Below, piece by piece: positions 1 to 5,111 of a stretch of 9,499 nucleotides of DNA (positions are counted from its first letter, which is position 1; every line of letters begins with the position of its first letter). The position numbers and the translations under genes are program-made. The DNA is from Bacteroidales bacterium UBA1216 (GTDB taxonomy: Bacteria; Bacteroidota; Bacteroidia; Bacteroidales; Paludibacteraceae). The notes beneath the pieces were generated by a model that was not told where the DNA came from, made no database searches, and saw only the letters and a list, made by a program, of their open reading frames with translations. The stretch spans positions 1 to 9,499 of the forward strand of contig DBXI01000039.1 of NCBI GenBank assembly GCA_002309255.1, written 5' to 3'.

Positions 1-99
1 GCGTCAATAAACGCCTTTATATGTCATGTAATGTCCGGTTGAGGTGTTCGGAGCAGACAATCCCGCCCACTATTCCCCAGCGTAAATCATTACAGAGTG
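1..99 (-). other. 5' leader of a leftward transcript leaving the window
   Basis: This is the transcribed region downstream of the leftward promoter at 100-131. Read on the minus strand it has only very short ORFs (a 6-codon one starting MIYAGE and a 7-codon one starting MTYKGVY), so the first real gene probably starts outside the window. A small inverted repeat, GCGT at 1-4 with ACGC at 11-14, sits at the edge. I recognise no riboswitch or RNA gene in it. Confidence 0.45.
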
Positions 100-131
100 C
101 AAAGATACGAAAAAATATTGACTTTTGCAAA
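100..131 (-). promoter_or_regulatory. Bacteroidota-type sigma-ABfr promoter, leftward
   Basis: On the minus strand there is TTTG (131-128), a 20-bp spacer, then TATCTTTG (107-100). This matches the Bacteroidota -33/-7 consensus TTTG-N19/20-TAnnTTTG exactly. Transcription should start near 93 and run left out of the window. The AT-rich stretch at about 109-220 lies upstream of it and holds no gene. Confidence 0.8.
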
Positions 132-220
132 TGTTAAGAGAAATTTTTACGAAATAGAGGGAAGAAAGTGAGAATTTTAACGAAAATGCTATTTTTTTTA
201 CAAGACCGCGAAGCTAAACT

Positions 221-240
221 GGAGAATCCGGAGAATCCGG
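221..240. repeat. 9-bp direct repeat (GGAGAATCC x2)
   Basis: Two tandem copies of GGAGAATCC (221-229, 230-238) followed by GG. The core GAATCCGG recurs at 512-519, right after one of the array hairpins, so this is probably a degenerate edge unit of the adjacent hairpin array. Confidence 0.55.
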
Positions 241-243
241 AAG

Positions 244-595
244 CGGCTCTGAGGAGCCGTTGCGTGGATGGCATCCACGCGCAATGAACGAAATAAGAAG
301 GGCGCCTGAATACCATGCAGGGAATGCCAAGAAGATAGGCGGCTCGGGGAGCCGTGTCGGCATCTGATGCCGACGCAATGGACAAAGAGAGAGAAGGATA
401 CCCGCATGACATGCGGGACAATTAACAAAAGAAATGGAGAGATAAAGAAAGATTGAATACCCGCAACTATGCAGGGTAACACCAAGAATCTGGCGGCGAT
501 AGCATCGCCGCGAATCCGGACAATGCCATAAAGGGGACACCGCTACGCTTACGCGAAGCGCACAGAACGAAGAAGATGCCCAATATGATTGGGCA
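244..595. repeat. Array of eight short inverted repeats (hairpins)
   Basis: Stems in order: A 244-259 (CGGCTC/GAGCCG, loop TGAG); B 262-280 (GCGTGGAT-GGC-ATCCACGC); C 340-354 (CGGCTC/GAGCCG, loop GGG); D 356-374 (GTCGGCAT-CTG-ATGCCGAC); E 401-417 (CCCGCAT-GAC-ATGCGGG); F 493-511 (GCGGCGAT-AGC-ATCGCCGC); G 546-560 (CGCTT/AAGCG, 5-nt loop); H 577-595 (TGCCCAAT-ATG-ATTGGGCA). B, D, E, F and H are perfect stems of 7-8 bp with a three-base loop and share the apex AT-N3-AT. A+B and C+D are two copies of the same two-hairpin unit. Spacers are purine-rich and often carry GCAATG or GACA just after a stem. An imperfect ninth stem is at 460-476. It would lie downstream of the small minus-strand gene in the same transcript. 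It is not a CRISPR array and is unlikely to be coding. Its function is unknown. Confidence 0.85.
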
Positions 596-608
596 GCAAC
601 AGACAAAG

Positions 609-1031
609 CTACTCAGGTGAGTTGGAGGCTTTGAGTTGAGCCGAGAGGGAGGCGATGATGAAGCCGCGGAGCGTGGTGTAGAACTTGTCGGAAGAGCGAG
701 TAGGCGCGGAAGCTGACGACGAAGCGGGTGTGCCGAGGAAACGGGCGTTGGCGCGGGCGACGTGTTTGTTGGCGGCTTTGCGGTACTGGATGTAGCGGTC
801 CTGCCACCAGGCGAGGCGGTCGGGGTCGGACATCTCAAGCTTGCATTGGCGGACGGCTTCGGCGAAGGTGCTGATGGCACGCTTGCGACTCTCGGCGAGA
901 GGACCTGTGTAGGGGTTCATGATAGCGTAAGCGTGGGTGCGGCCGTTGCGGGTGCGCATAACGATGCGCTCCTTGGAGGAGAGCTTGCCACTGAAGTGGT
1001 CGAAGGGAAGAGCTGGTTGAATTTGTGCCAT
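609..1031 (-). CDS. Small basic conserved-looking protein of unknown function (140 aa)
   Basis: I do not recognise a named family. The protein is 140 residues and arginine/lysine-rich. It has a compact N-terminal motif at about residues 13-35 (FSGKLSSKERIV then RTRNGRTHAY), NPYTGP at 39-44, and a probable amphipathic helical part at 45-98 with the aromatic pair WW at 75-76 (DRLAWWQDRYIQYRKAA). The tail from about 100 is Ser/Ala-rich and low in complexity. There is no signal peptide or membrane helix. The ATG at 1031 is preferred over an upstream TTG at 1061 because the Gly-Lys motif then sits close to the N-terminus, and a TTG start is rare in this group. A weak TAATTTTG box at 1056-1049 could give a short-leader transcript, but the strong promoter at 1444-1414 is a better source. 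It lies between two hairpin clusters. A DNA- or RNA-binding role would fit the charge and context but is pure inference. A phage-type small structural protein is an alternative. Confidence 0.65.
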   Translation of the reverse strand: MAQIQPALPFDHFSGKLSSKERIVMRTRNGRTHAYAIMNPYTGPLAESRKRAISTFAEAVRQCKLEMSDPDRLAWWQDRYIQYRKAANKHVARANARFLGTPASSSASAPTRSSDKFYTTLRGFIIASLSAQLKASNSPE

Positions 1032-1091
1032 AGTGTGATGTGAATGGACAAAATTAAACAAAAACCTAAATAAACCCCGATGTTGGCTGTT

Positions 1092-1322
1092 GTCCCTGTG
1101 GGACTTGTGTTTTAGTTGTATAGCACCTCATCCAAGCAAGCTTGCTGCGATGCTTATCCATCTAAGCCACACCTCTACGAGGTTATAGCCAACCTCGGCA
1201 ATAAACATACAAAACAGTCAATGAGCCATGTCCGTCAAAAATTGCCTACAAATGCCCCAAAAACAGCAGTTGGGGCAATTCAGCCAATCATGGCTGATAC
1301 ATGCTGGTGAGCCTGTAGGCTC
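1092..1322. repeat. Second cluster of inverted repeats
   Basis: Perfect stems: 1092-1104 (GTCCC-TGT-GGGAC); 1135-1146 (12-bp palindrome AGCAAGCTTGCT); 1171-1183 (ACCTC-TAC-GAGGT); 1179-1196 (GAGGTT/AACCTC, 6-nt loop), which shares its left arm with the previous stem, so the two exclude each other; 1253-1277 (TGCCCCAA/TTGGGGCA, 9-nt loop); 1281-1296 (CAGCCA-ATCA-TGGCTG); 1309-1322 (GAGCCT-GT-AGGCTC). Loops are more varied than in the 244-595 array, and the AT-N3-AT apex is absent. Confidence 0.7.
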
Positions 1323-1340
1323 GGTGTAGTCAGCTGAATG

Positions 1341-1395
1341 TAACGTGTATCTAACGTATATCTATCGTGTATGTATCGTAAGTTTATCGAGACTA
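1341..1395. repeat. 11-bp tandem repeat, five degenerate copies
   Basis: Successive units read TAACGTGTATC (1341-1351), TAACGTATATC (1352-1362), TATCGTGTATG (1363-1373), TATCGTAAGTT (1374-1384) and TATCGAGACTA (1385-1395). The consensus is TAWCGTRTATC, and it decays toward the promoter at 1414. All five keep TA-N-CG at the same phase. The 11-bp period is close to one helical turn. It begins about 13 nt downstream of the predicted leftward start site. Confidence 0.75.
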
Positions 1396-1413
1396 ATAGC
1401 TGTTAAGACGCTG

Positions 1414-1444
1414 CAAAGATAGTGAAAATTTTGGATATTTGCAA
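1414..1444 (-). promoter_or_regulatory. Bacteroidota-type promoter, leftward, for the 140-aa gene
   Basis: On the minus strand there is TTG (1444-1442), a 20-bp spacer and TATCTTTG (1421-1414), followed by CAGCG as in two other promoters of this window. The predicted start is near 1408. It is divergent from the promoter at 1560-1590. The only leftward gene visible downstream is the one at 1031-609. Confidence 0.75.
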
Positions 1445-1533
1445 GAGAAATCGTGAAAAAATACAATAAAAGAGTGAAAAAGGCAAAAAATAATCGTGAA
1501 AAAACACAAAAAAGTAGGTAGTTTTTATACCGC

Positions 1534-1557
1534 CGGACTACAAAATGTCCGTTTTTT
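1534..1557 (+). terminator. Intrinsic terminator upstream of the outer-membrane gene
   Basis: Stem CGGAC (1534-1538) / GTCCG (1547-1551) with an 8-nt loop, followed directly by six T residues (1552-1557). It reads rightward, yet no convincing rightward gene lies upstream in the window. It may shield the promoter just after it from read-through out of the hairpin island. The stem is short, so strength is uncertain. Confidence 0.55.
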
Positions 1558-1559
1558 CA

Positions 1560-1590
1560 TTTGATATGTCCTGAAAAAGCCGTACCTTTG
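1560..1590 (+). promoter_or_regulatory. Bacteroidota-type promoter for the outer-membrane barrel gene
   Basis: TTTG (1560-1563), 19-bp spacer, TACCTTTG (1583-1590). Start is expected near 1597, giving a leader of about 64 nt. Confidence 0.8.
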
Positions 1591-1620
1591 CACTCGATTT
1601 TGATAAACAAAGTTATTCGT

Positions 1621-1634
1621 GCCTCGCGAGAGGC
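1621..1634 (+). promoter_or_regulatory. Small 5'-leader hairpin with GNRA tetraloop
   Basis: GCCTC-GCGA-GAGGC is a perfect 5-bp stem closed by a GCGA (GNRA-class) loop. It lies in the leader about 25 nt after the predicted start and 27 nt before the ATG at 1661. It may stabilise the mRNA or expose the start region. Confidence 0.4.
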
Positions 1635-1660
1635 TAAGAAACAAATAAAAGAAAACGAGT

Positions 1661-4165
1661 ATGCAAACGATTAAACATGCGATCCTTTTGGTACTGGGAG
1701 TAGTGCTGACGGGATTATCCGTATCGGCAGAGACAATCAAAGGACGAGTTATTGACACGAATGGTGCGCCGATGCCTTTCGTGACGATTTCGGTACTGGC
1801 GCAAGATTCTTCGCTAATCACAGGAGCAATAACTGATGAGCAAGGAGAATATGCCATTGAATTAAACGCTCCCTCTCTTGAGGGGAGGGGTGGGGAGAGG
1901 CCTATCATCCAGGCTTCCTATATCGGCTATTGTACCGCGTTCGGCGGACCGGATTTCGTACTCAGGGAAGAGACGGAGCAGCTGAAAGAAGTAGAAGTGA
2001 AGGCCAAGAAACCGTTGATTGAGCGCCAGATGGATAAGTTGGTGGTGAACGTGAGTGCTTCGCCGCTGGCGGCTGGTTCGAACGGAAATGATATACTTCG
2101 TCGTGCGCCGGGTGTGCGCATCGACAAGGACGGAAACATAACCGTGAACGGCAAAGGTGTGGAGATATGGGTGGACGGCAAGCCTTCGTACCTGAGCGGC
2201 CAGCAACTGAAAGCGATGCTGGACGGCACTGACGGCAACACGATTGAGAAGATTGAGATCATCTCCAACCCTTCCGCCAAATACGATGCCAGCGGGCAGG
2301 GAGGAATCATCAATATCAAGACCAAGCGCAATATGATGCGCGGGCTGAACGGTATGCTATCGGCCGGATACGGAGGGATGTACTTCGGTGACGTCAAGCG
2401 CTGGCTGCAGATGGATATGGTGTCGCTCAACCTCAACTACAGGGGTGAGAAAACCTATACCTTCGGTCAGCTGACCCAAGTTTTCTCGCAGAACGATATT
2501 GATTTCGAGACGTATCGCAAGACGCCTGAATTCGAGAATTATTCCTATTCGGGATACGACATGAATTTTCAATACTACATGCTCAAGGTTGGCAACGATT
2601 GGTATATCGACTCCGTCAATACCTTCGGATTTATCTTGCAAGTGCCCTACATGACGGTGCAGCAGCGTATTATTGATGGCCGGAACTACGCATATACGGT
2701 GGTGGGTAACGACACAACGAGCAAGAGCAAGAGCCGCACGAGTGCCGGAACGCAATCACCTCAACACACGGCTAACCTCAACTACACGCATACATTCAAC
2801 GAGGCGCTGGAGCGTGAGCTGACTGTGAATGTGGATTATAACCGCTACAACAACCAGCAAACCAACAGGCAGGAAACCGAATATGACGAACTTGTACCTC
2901 GCTCGCTCGGGTTGGATATCAAGAGCAAGCAGGTGGTGGATATATATAGTGCCAAGTTGGATTTCCAGACGAAGTTCTGGCAGACAGGTATGCTTGAGTG
3001 TGGCGTCAAATACGGTCTGTCATCGACCGACAACCACATGACTACCGACTCCATCCTCAACGGCTCGCAAATCAGCAGTACACCCTCGGACTTCCGCTAC
3101 GACGAGCACGTGGCAGCGGCTTACATCAGCGTGGGCAAGCAGTTCGGCGAACACTGGTCGGTCAAGCTCGGTGTGCGCGGCGAATACACCTACAGCTGTG
3201 GCAACTGGCAGAGCGCGGACACCACCACTAGCAAGTCGTACTTCAATCCCTTCCCGACTGCATACGTGGGATATACCTCCAAGCCGCTCGGCAAGCTGCA
3301 ACAGCCGATAGCCGTCAGCGCCAGCTATACGCGCCGCATCAAACGACCGAACTACTGGATGCTCAATCCCTTCCGCACGTATGTGGATGCGTACAGTTAT
3401 CAGGAAGGCAACACCGAACTCACCCCGGAGTTCAACAACGATGTCGAGGTCAATTTCTCCTGGACACAGTACCTGAATGTAACGTTCAACTTTGCGCACA
3501 CGCAGGATATGTTCTCTTCGAAGACAACCATTCTCCCTAACGGTATGAGTTCCATCAAGTGGACTAATTTCGGTACGTGCACCACCCACGGCGGCAATAT
3601 ATCGCTGACCGAACTGCCTGTCGTGCCTAAGTACGTGACCGGCGAGGACGGCACGCGATCGATGCAAGGGGCATGGCTGGCTCTGACCGTCAATGCCGGC
3701 TGGCTGCACTTCATCAACAAATCGTACGACAAGCAGGCCGATGGTACGCCTGTTTATGAGAATAGAAACCACTACGGTTATGCCGGCGGTACGCTCTCCG
3801 CATACTTGCCAAAAGACTGGACGATGACGTTCGACGGCAACTGGTCTTCGCCGATGACCACCGGATATAACACCAGCGGCAGCACGTATTTTCTCAGCTT
3901 CGGCGTGCGGAAGATGTGGATGCAGAAGGGACTCATCTTCAACCTCAATGTGCAAGACTTGGCACGCTCGATGTCGTTCCTGAACGAAGACAAAGGTATG
4001 GCAGAGGGCTATGGCAGTTGGTATAAGAACACTATCCGCCAGCAGCGTGTGACGCTCTCCGTGGCATGGATGTTCGGCCAATACCAGCAGCACAAGAACC
4101 GCAAGGTAGGCAACATGGATGAACTTGGTCGTCTTGGTGGTGGCGGTGTGTCAACAGGGAAATAG
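1661..4165 (+). CDS. Outer-membrane beta-barrel family protein (TonB-receptor-like)
   Basis: 834 residues. A signal peptide spans about 1-23 (cleavage after SVSA). A carboxypeptidase-D-like regulatory domain follows at about 26-110 (IKGRVID, PFVTISV, TDEQGEY, ASYIGY), then a plug-like region at about 111-225 with GNDILRRAPGV and NPSAKYDASGQGGIINIKT. The rest is a barrel rich in alternating aromatic strands, ending in VAWMFGQYQQ and a short Gly-rich tail (MDELGRLGGGG). This is the layout of the Bacteroidota outer_membrane_beta-barrel family (OMP_b-brl_3 type), related to TonB-dependent receptors; the substrate is unknown. There is no SusD partner next to it, so it is not a typical polysaccharide locus. 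It has its own promoter and terminator and appears monocistronic. Residues 70-81 (APSLEGRGGERP) are encoded by a GC-rich palindromic repeat that looks inserted in frame. The family call is firm; TonB dependence is inferred. Confidence 0.9.
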   Translation: MQTIKHAILLVLGVVLTGLSVSAETIKGRVIDTNGAPMPFVTISVLAQDSSLITGAITDEQGEYAIELNAPSLEGRGGERPIIQASYIGYCTAFGGPDFVLREETEQLKEVEVKAKKPLIERQMDKLVVNVSASPLAAGSNGNDILRRAPGVRIDKDGNITVNGKGVEIWVDGKPSYLSGQQLKAMLDGTDGNTIEKIEIISNPSAKYDASGQGGIINIKTKRNMMRGLNGMLSAGYGGMYFGDVKRWLQMDMVSLNLNYRGEKTYTFGQLTQVFSQNDIDFETYRKTPEFENYSYSGYDMNFQYYMLKVGNDWYIDSVNTFGFILQVPYMTVQQRIIDGRNYAYTVVGNDTTSKSKSRTSAGTQSPQHTANLNYTHTFNEALERELTVNVDYNRYNNQQTNRQETEYDELVPRSLGLDIKSKQVVDIYSAKLDFQTKFWQTGMLECGVKYGLSSTDNHMTTDSILNGSQISSTPSDFRYDEHVAAAYISVGKQFGEHWSVKLGVRGEYTYSCGNWQSADTTTSKSYFNPFPTAYVGYTSKPLGKLQQPIAVSASYTRRIKRPNYWMLNPFRTYVDAYSYQEGNTELTPEFNNDVEVNFSWTQYLNVTFNFAHTQDMFSSKTTILPNGMSSIKWTNFGTCTTHGGNISLTELPVVPKYVTGEDGTRSMQGAWLALTVNAGWLHFINKSYDKQADGTPVYENRNHYGYAGGTLSAYLPKDWTMTFDGNWSSPMTTGYNTSGSTYFLSFGVRKMWMQKGLIFNLNVQDLARSMSFLNEDKGMAEGYGSWYKNTIRQQRVTLSVAWMFGQYQQHKNRKVGNMDELGRLGGGGVSTGK
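1869..1902. repeat. GC-rich palindromic repeat inside the barrel gene
   Basis: A purine-rich run of G4 blocks (AGGGGAGGGGTGGGGAGAGG, 1881-1900) preceded by CTCCCTCTCTTG. A stem forms between CCCTCTC (1871-1877) and GGGGAGGG within 1883-1889. It resembles interspersed CCCTCCCC...GGGGAGGG repeats that I recall as common between genes in Bacteroidota genomes (memory, not checked). Here it is read in frame as residues about 70-81. Confidence 0.55.
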
Positions 4166-4201
4166 GCACAATGGTGTAAAAAATCACCTAATAGAAAGAA
4201 A

Positions 4202-4236
4202 ATCCCGCATAAATTTGCAAATGTGGGATTTTTTTT
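4202..4236 (+). terminator. Intrinsic terminator after the outer-membrane gene
   Basis: Stem ATCCCGCAT (4202-4210) / ATGTGGGAT (4221-4229), nine pairs with one G-U, 10-nt loop, then a run of eight T (4229-4236). A further three A-T pairs can extend the base. It lies 36 nt past the stop of the barrel gene. Confidence 0.8.
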
Positions 4237-4245
4237 GTATCTTTG
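4214..4245 (+). promoter_or_regulatory. Promoter of the redox/MBL operon, overlapping the terminator
   Basis: TTTG (4214-4217), 20-bp spacer, TATCTTTG (4238-4245). The -33 box is inside the loop of the terminator hairpin, and the T-tract forms part of the spacer. Start is expected near 4252, which rules out the upstream in-frame ATG at 4223 for the next gene. Confidence 0.85.
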
Positions 4246-4276
4246 CAGCGTTAATCGTCGCAAAACAACAAACGAT

Positions 4277-5077
4277 ATGATACTTTATTTCTCTGGAACA
4301 GGCAACAGCCTCGCCGTGGCTCGGCAACTGGCTGAACAGCTGAACGAACGACTGATGCCGCTTATCGAAGCAACCGGAATGGACTTGACAGACGAGCAAC
4401 GGATCGGTCTAGTCTTCCCGACCTACGATTTCAATCTGCCGCCGGCTCTGCCTGAACTGATTTCCAAGCTTAACATCAGTCCCCGATCCTACGTCTTTAC
4501 GGTCGTCACATGTGGCAGCATGGCAGGCAACTGCATCTGGGTGTTGCGCCGCATCTTGCGCGAGAAGGGCATTGGACTGGCTTATAGCCATAAGGTGAGT
4601 GTGCCCGATAACAGTGCTCTGGCATTCGGGCGTAATCCTAACAACCAACTTAAGAAGTTCGAACGCGTGCCGGCTCGCATGAACGAAATCATCCGCGAAC
4701 TGCAAGCCGAAAGCCACACCTTGCACTATAGTTGGTTCAGCCTCCTCTCATGGCTTCTTGGCCGCCCTGCTATAGAAAAGGGCATGATTCATTGCTTGGG
4801 GCCCAAAGTGAATCCCGACAAGTGTATCGGCTGCAATACCTGCGTGCGCGTCTGCCCGATGGAGAACATATCATTAGTCGAAAGTCGAAAGACAAAAGAC
4901 CGTCCTTCGGACTCAAAGAGTGCACCGCTCGCGCAAACCGGCGACAACTGCACCGTGTGCCTGGCTTGTGTGCATGCCTGTCCGCAACAGGCTTTCATAA
5001 CGAATGGTCATCAGACGCTCAAAGAACGCCAATACCGCAATCCCGACATTAAACTCAAAGACCTGATTAAGCGATAA
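4277..5077 (+). CDS. EFR1-type flavodoxin/ferredoxin fusion protein
   Basis: 266 residues from the ATG at 4277. An ATG at 4223 is excluded because it lies inside the promoter. The N-terminus MILYFSGTGNSLAVARQLAE is a flavodoxin-like FMN phosphate-binding loop (SGTGNS), and the flavodoxin-like half runs to about residue 155. Two 4Fe-4S motifs follow: C183-IG-C186-NT-C189-VRV-C193-P and C225-TV-C228-LA-C231-VHA-C235-P. This is the EFR1 ferredoxin arrangement, a cytoplasmic electron carrier of unknown partner. The 30-residue linker between the clusters is longer than I expect for the family (about 18) and is encoded partly by heptamer repeats. It is the first gene of an operon, with the alcohol dehydrogenase 34 bp downstream, so electron supply to an enzyme of this operon is plausible but inferred. 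Confidence 0.88.
   Translation: MILYFSGTGNSLAVARQLAEQLNERLMPLIEATGMDLTDEQRIGLVFPTYDFNLPPALPELISKLNISPRSYVFTVVTCGSMAGNCIWVLRRILREKGIGLAYSHKVSVPDNSALAFGRNPNNQLKKFERVPARMNEIIRELQAESHTLHYSWFSLLSWLLGRPAIEKGMIHCLGPKVNPDKCIGCNTCVRVCPMENISLVESRKTKDRPSDSKSAPLAQTGDNCTVCLACVHACPQQAFITNGHQTLKERQYRNPDIKLKDLIKR
4876..4919. repeat. Heptamer repeats and small hairpin within the ferredoxin gene
   Basis: AGTCGAA occurs twice in tandem (4876-4882, 4883-4889), followed by AGACAAA (4890-4896) and AGAC, then GTCC-TTC-GGAC (4902-4912). It encodes the linker SRKTKDRPSDSKS between the two Fe-S motifs. Such AGTCGAA/AGTCAAA runs look like intergenic repeats rather than protein-selected sequence. Confidence 0.5.
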
Positions 5078-5111
5078 TAATATGAAACAAAGAAAGTAAA
5101 ACATCCATATT

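Larger units (their letters stand above)
1032..1408 (-). other. Long structured 5' leader of the 140-aa gene
   Basis: About 375 nt separate the predicted start site (near 1408) from the ATG at 1031. The stretch holds five 11-bp repeats and a cluster of hairpins, listed separately. A 64-residue open frame on the plus strand (1116-1310) has no recognisable features, cuts across the hairpins and is treated as chance. I see no known riboswitch or tRNA. Confidence 0.45.
4190..4253 (+). repeat. Terminator-promoter element, copy 1
   Basis: Positions 4203-4251 match 9354-9402 at 48 of 49 bases; the single difference is T4240 versus C9391. Similarity continues weakly on both sides (AATAGAAA to the left, CGT-AA to the right). 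It contains the terminator 4202-4236 and the promoter 4214-4245. Confidence 0.85.

Noticed and set aside
244..595. CRISPR array
   Set aside because: Stems differ from one another, spacing is irregular (a few to about 80 bp), there are no identical direct repeats of 24-40 bp, and no cas genes are near.
214..606. Minus-strand reading frame of 130 codons across the hairpin array
   Set aside because: Its sequence is dictated by the inverted repeats, other overlapping frames are equally open, and it has no domain or plausible start context.
762..1043. Plus-strand frame of 93 codons opposite the 140-aa gene
   Set aside because: It is a mirror of a high-GC coding strand, with low-complexity Gly/Ala/Val content and no promoter.
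1049..1056. TAATTTTG as main promoter of the 140-aa gene
   Set aside because: The -7 box fits, but no TTTG is found at the required distance; the promoter at 1414-1444 is complete.
1116..1310. Plus-strand 64-codon frame
   Set aside because: It runs through several hairpins, has a Cys/Lys-rich unstructured composition and no promoter.
244..1322. Insertion sequence or REP/RAYT unit
   Set aside because: No transposase or Y1 tyrosine motif (HUH) is visible in the 140-aa protein, and no terminal repeats or target duplications are found; a non-autonomous element remains possible.
3020..4093. Long minus-strand frame (357 codons) within the barrel gene
   Set aside because: It lies entirely opposite a clear outer-membrane protein gene and shows only shadow composition (His/Arg/Val-rich).
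4223..4276. N-terminal extension of the flavodoxin/ferredoxin gene from ATG 4223
   Set aside because: The extension overlaps the -7 box and predicted start site; the flavodoxin motif begins exactly at the ATG at 4277.
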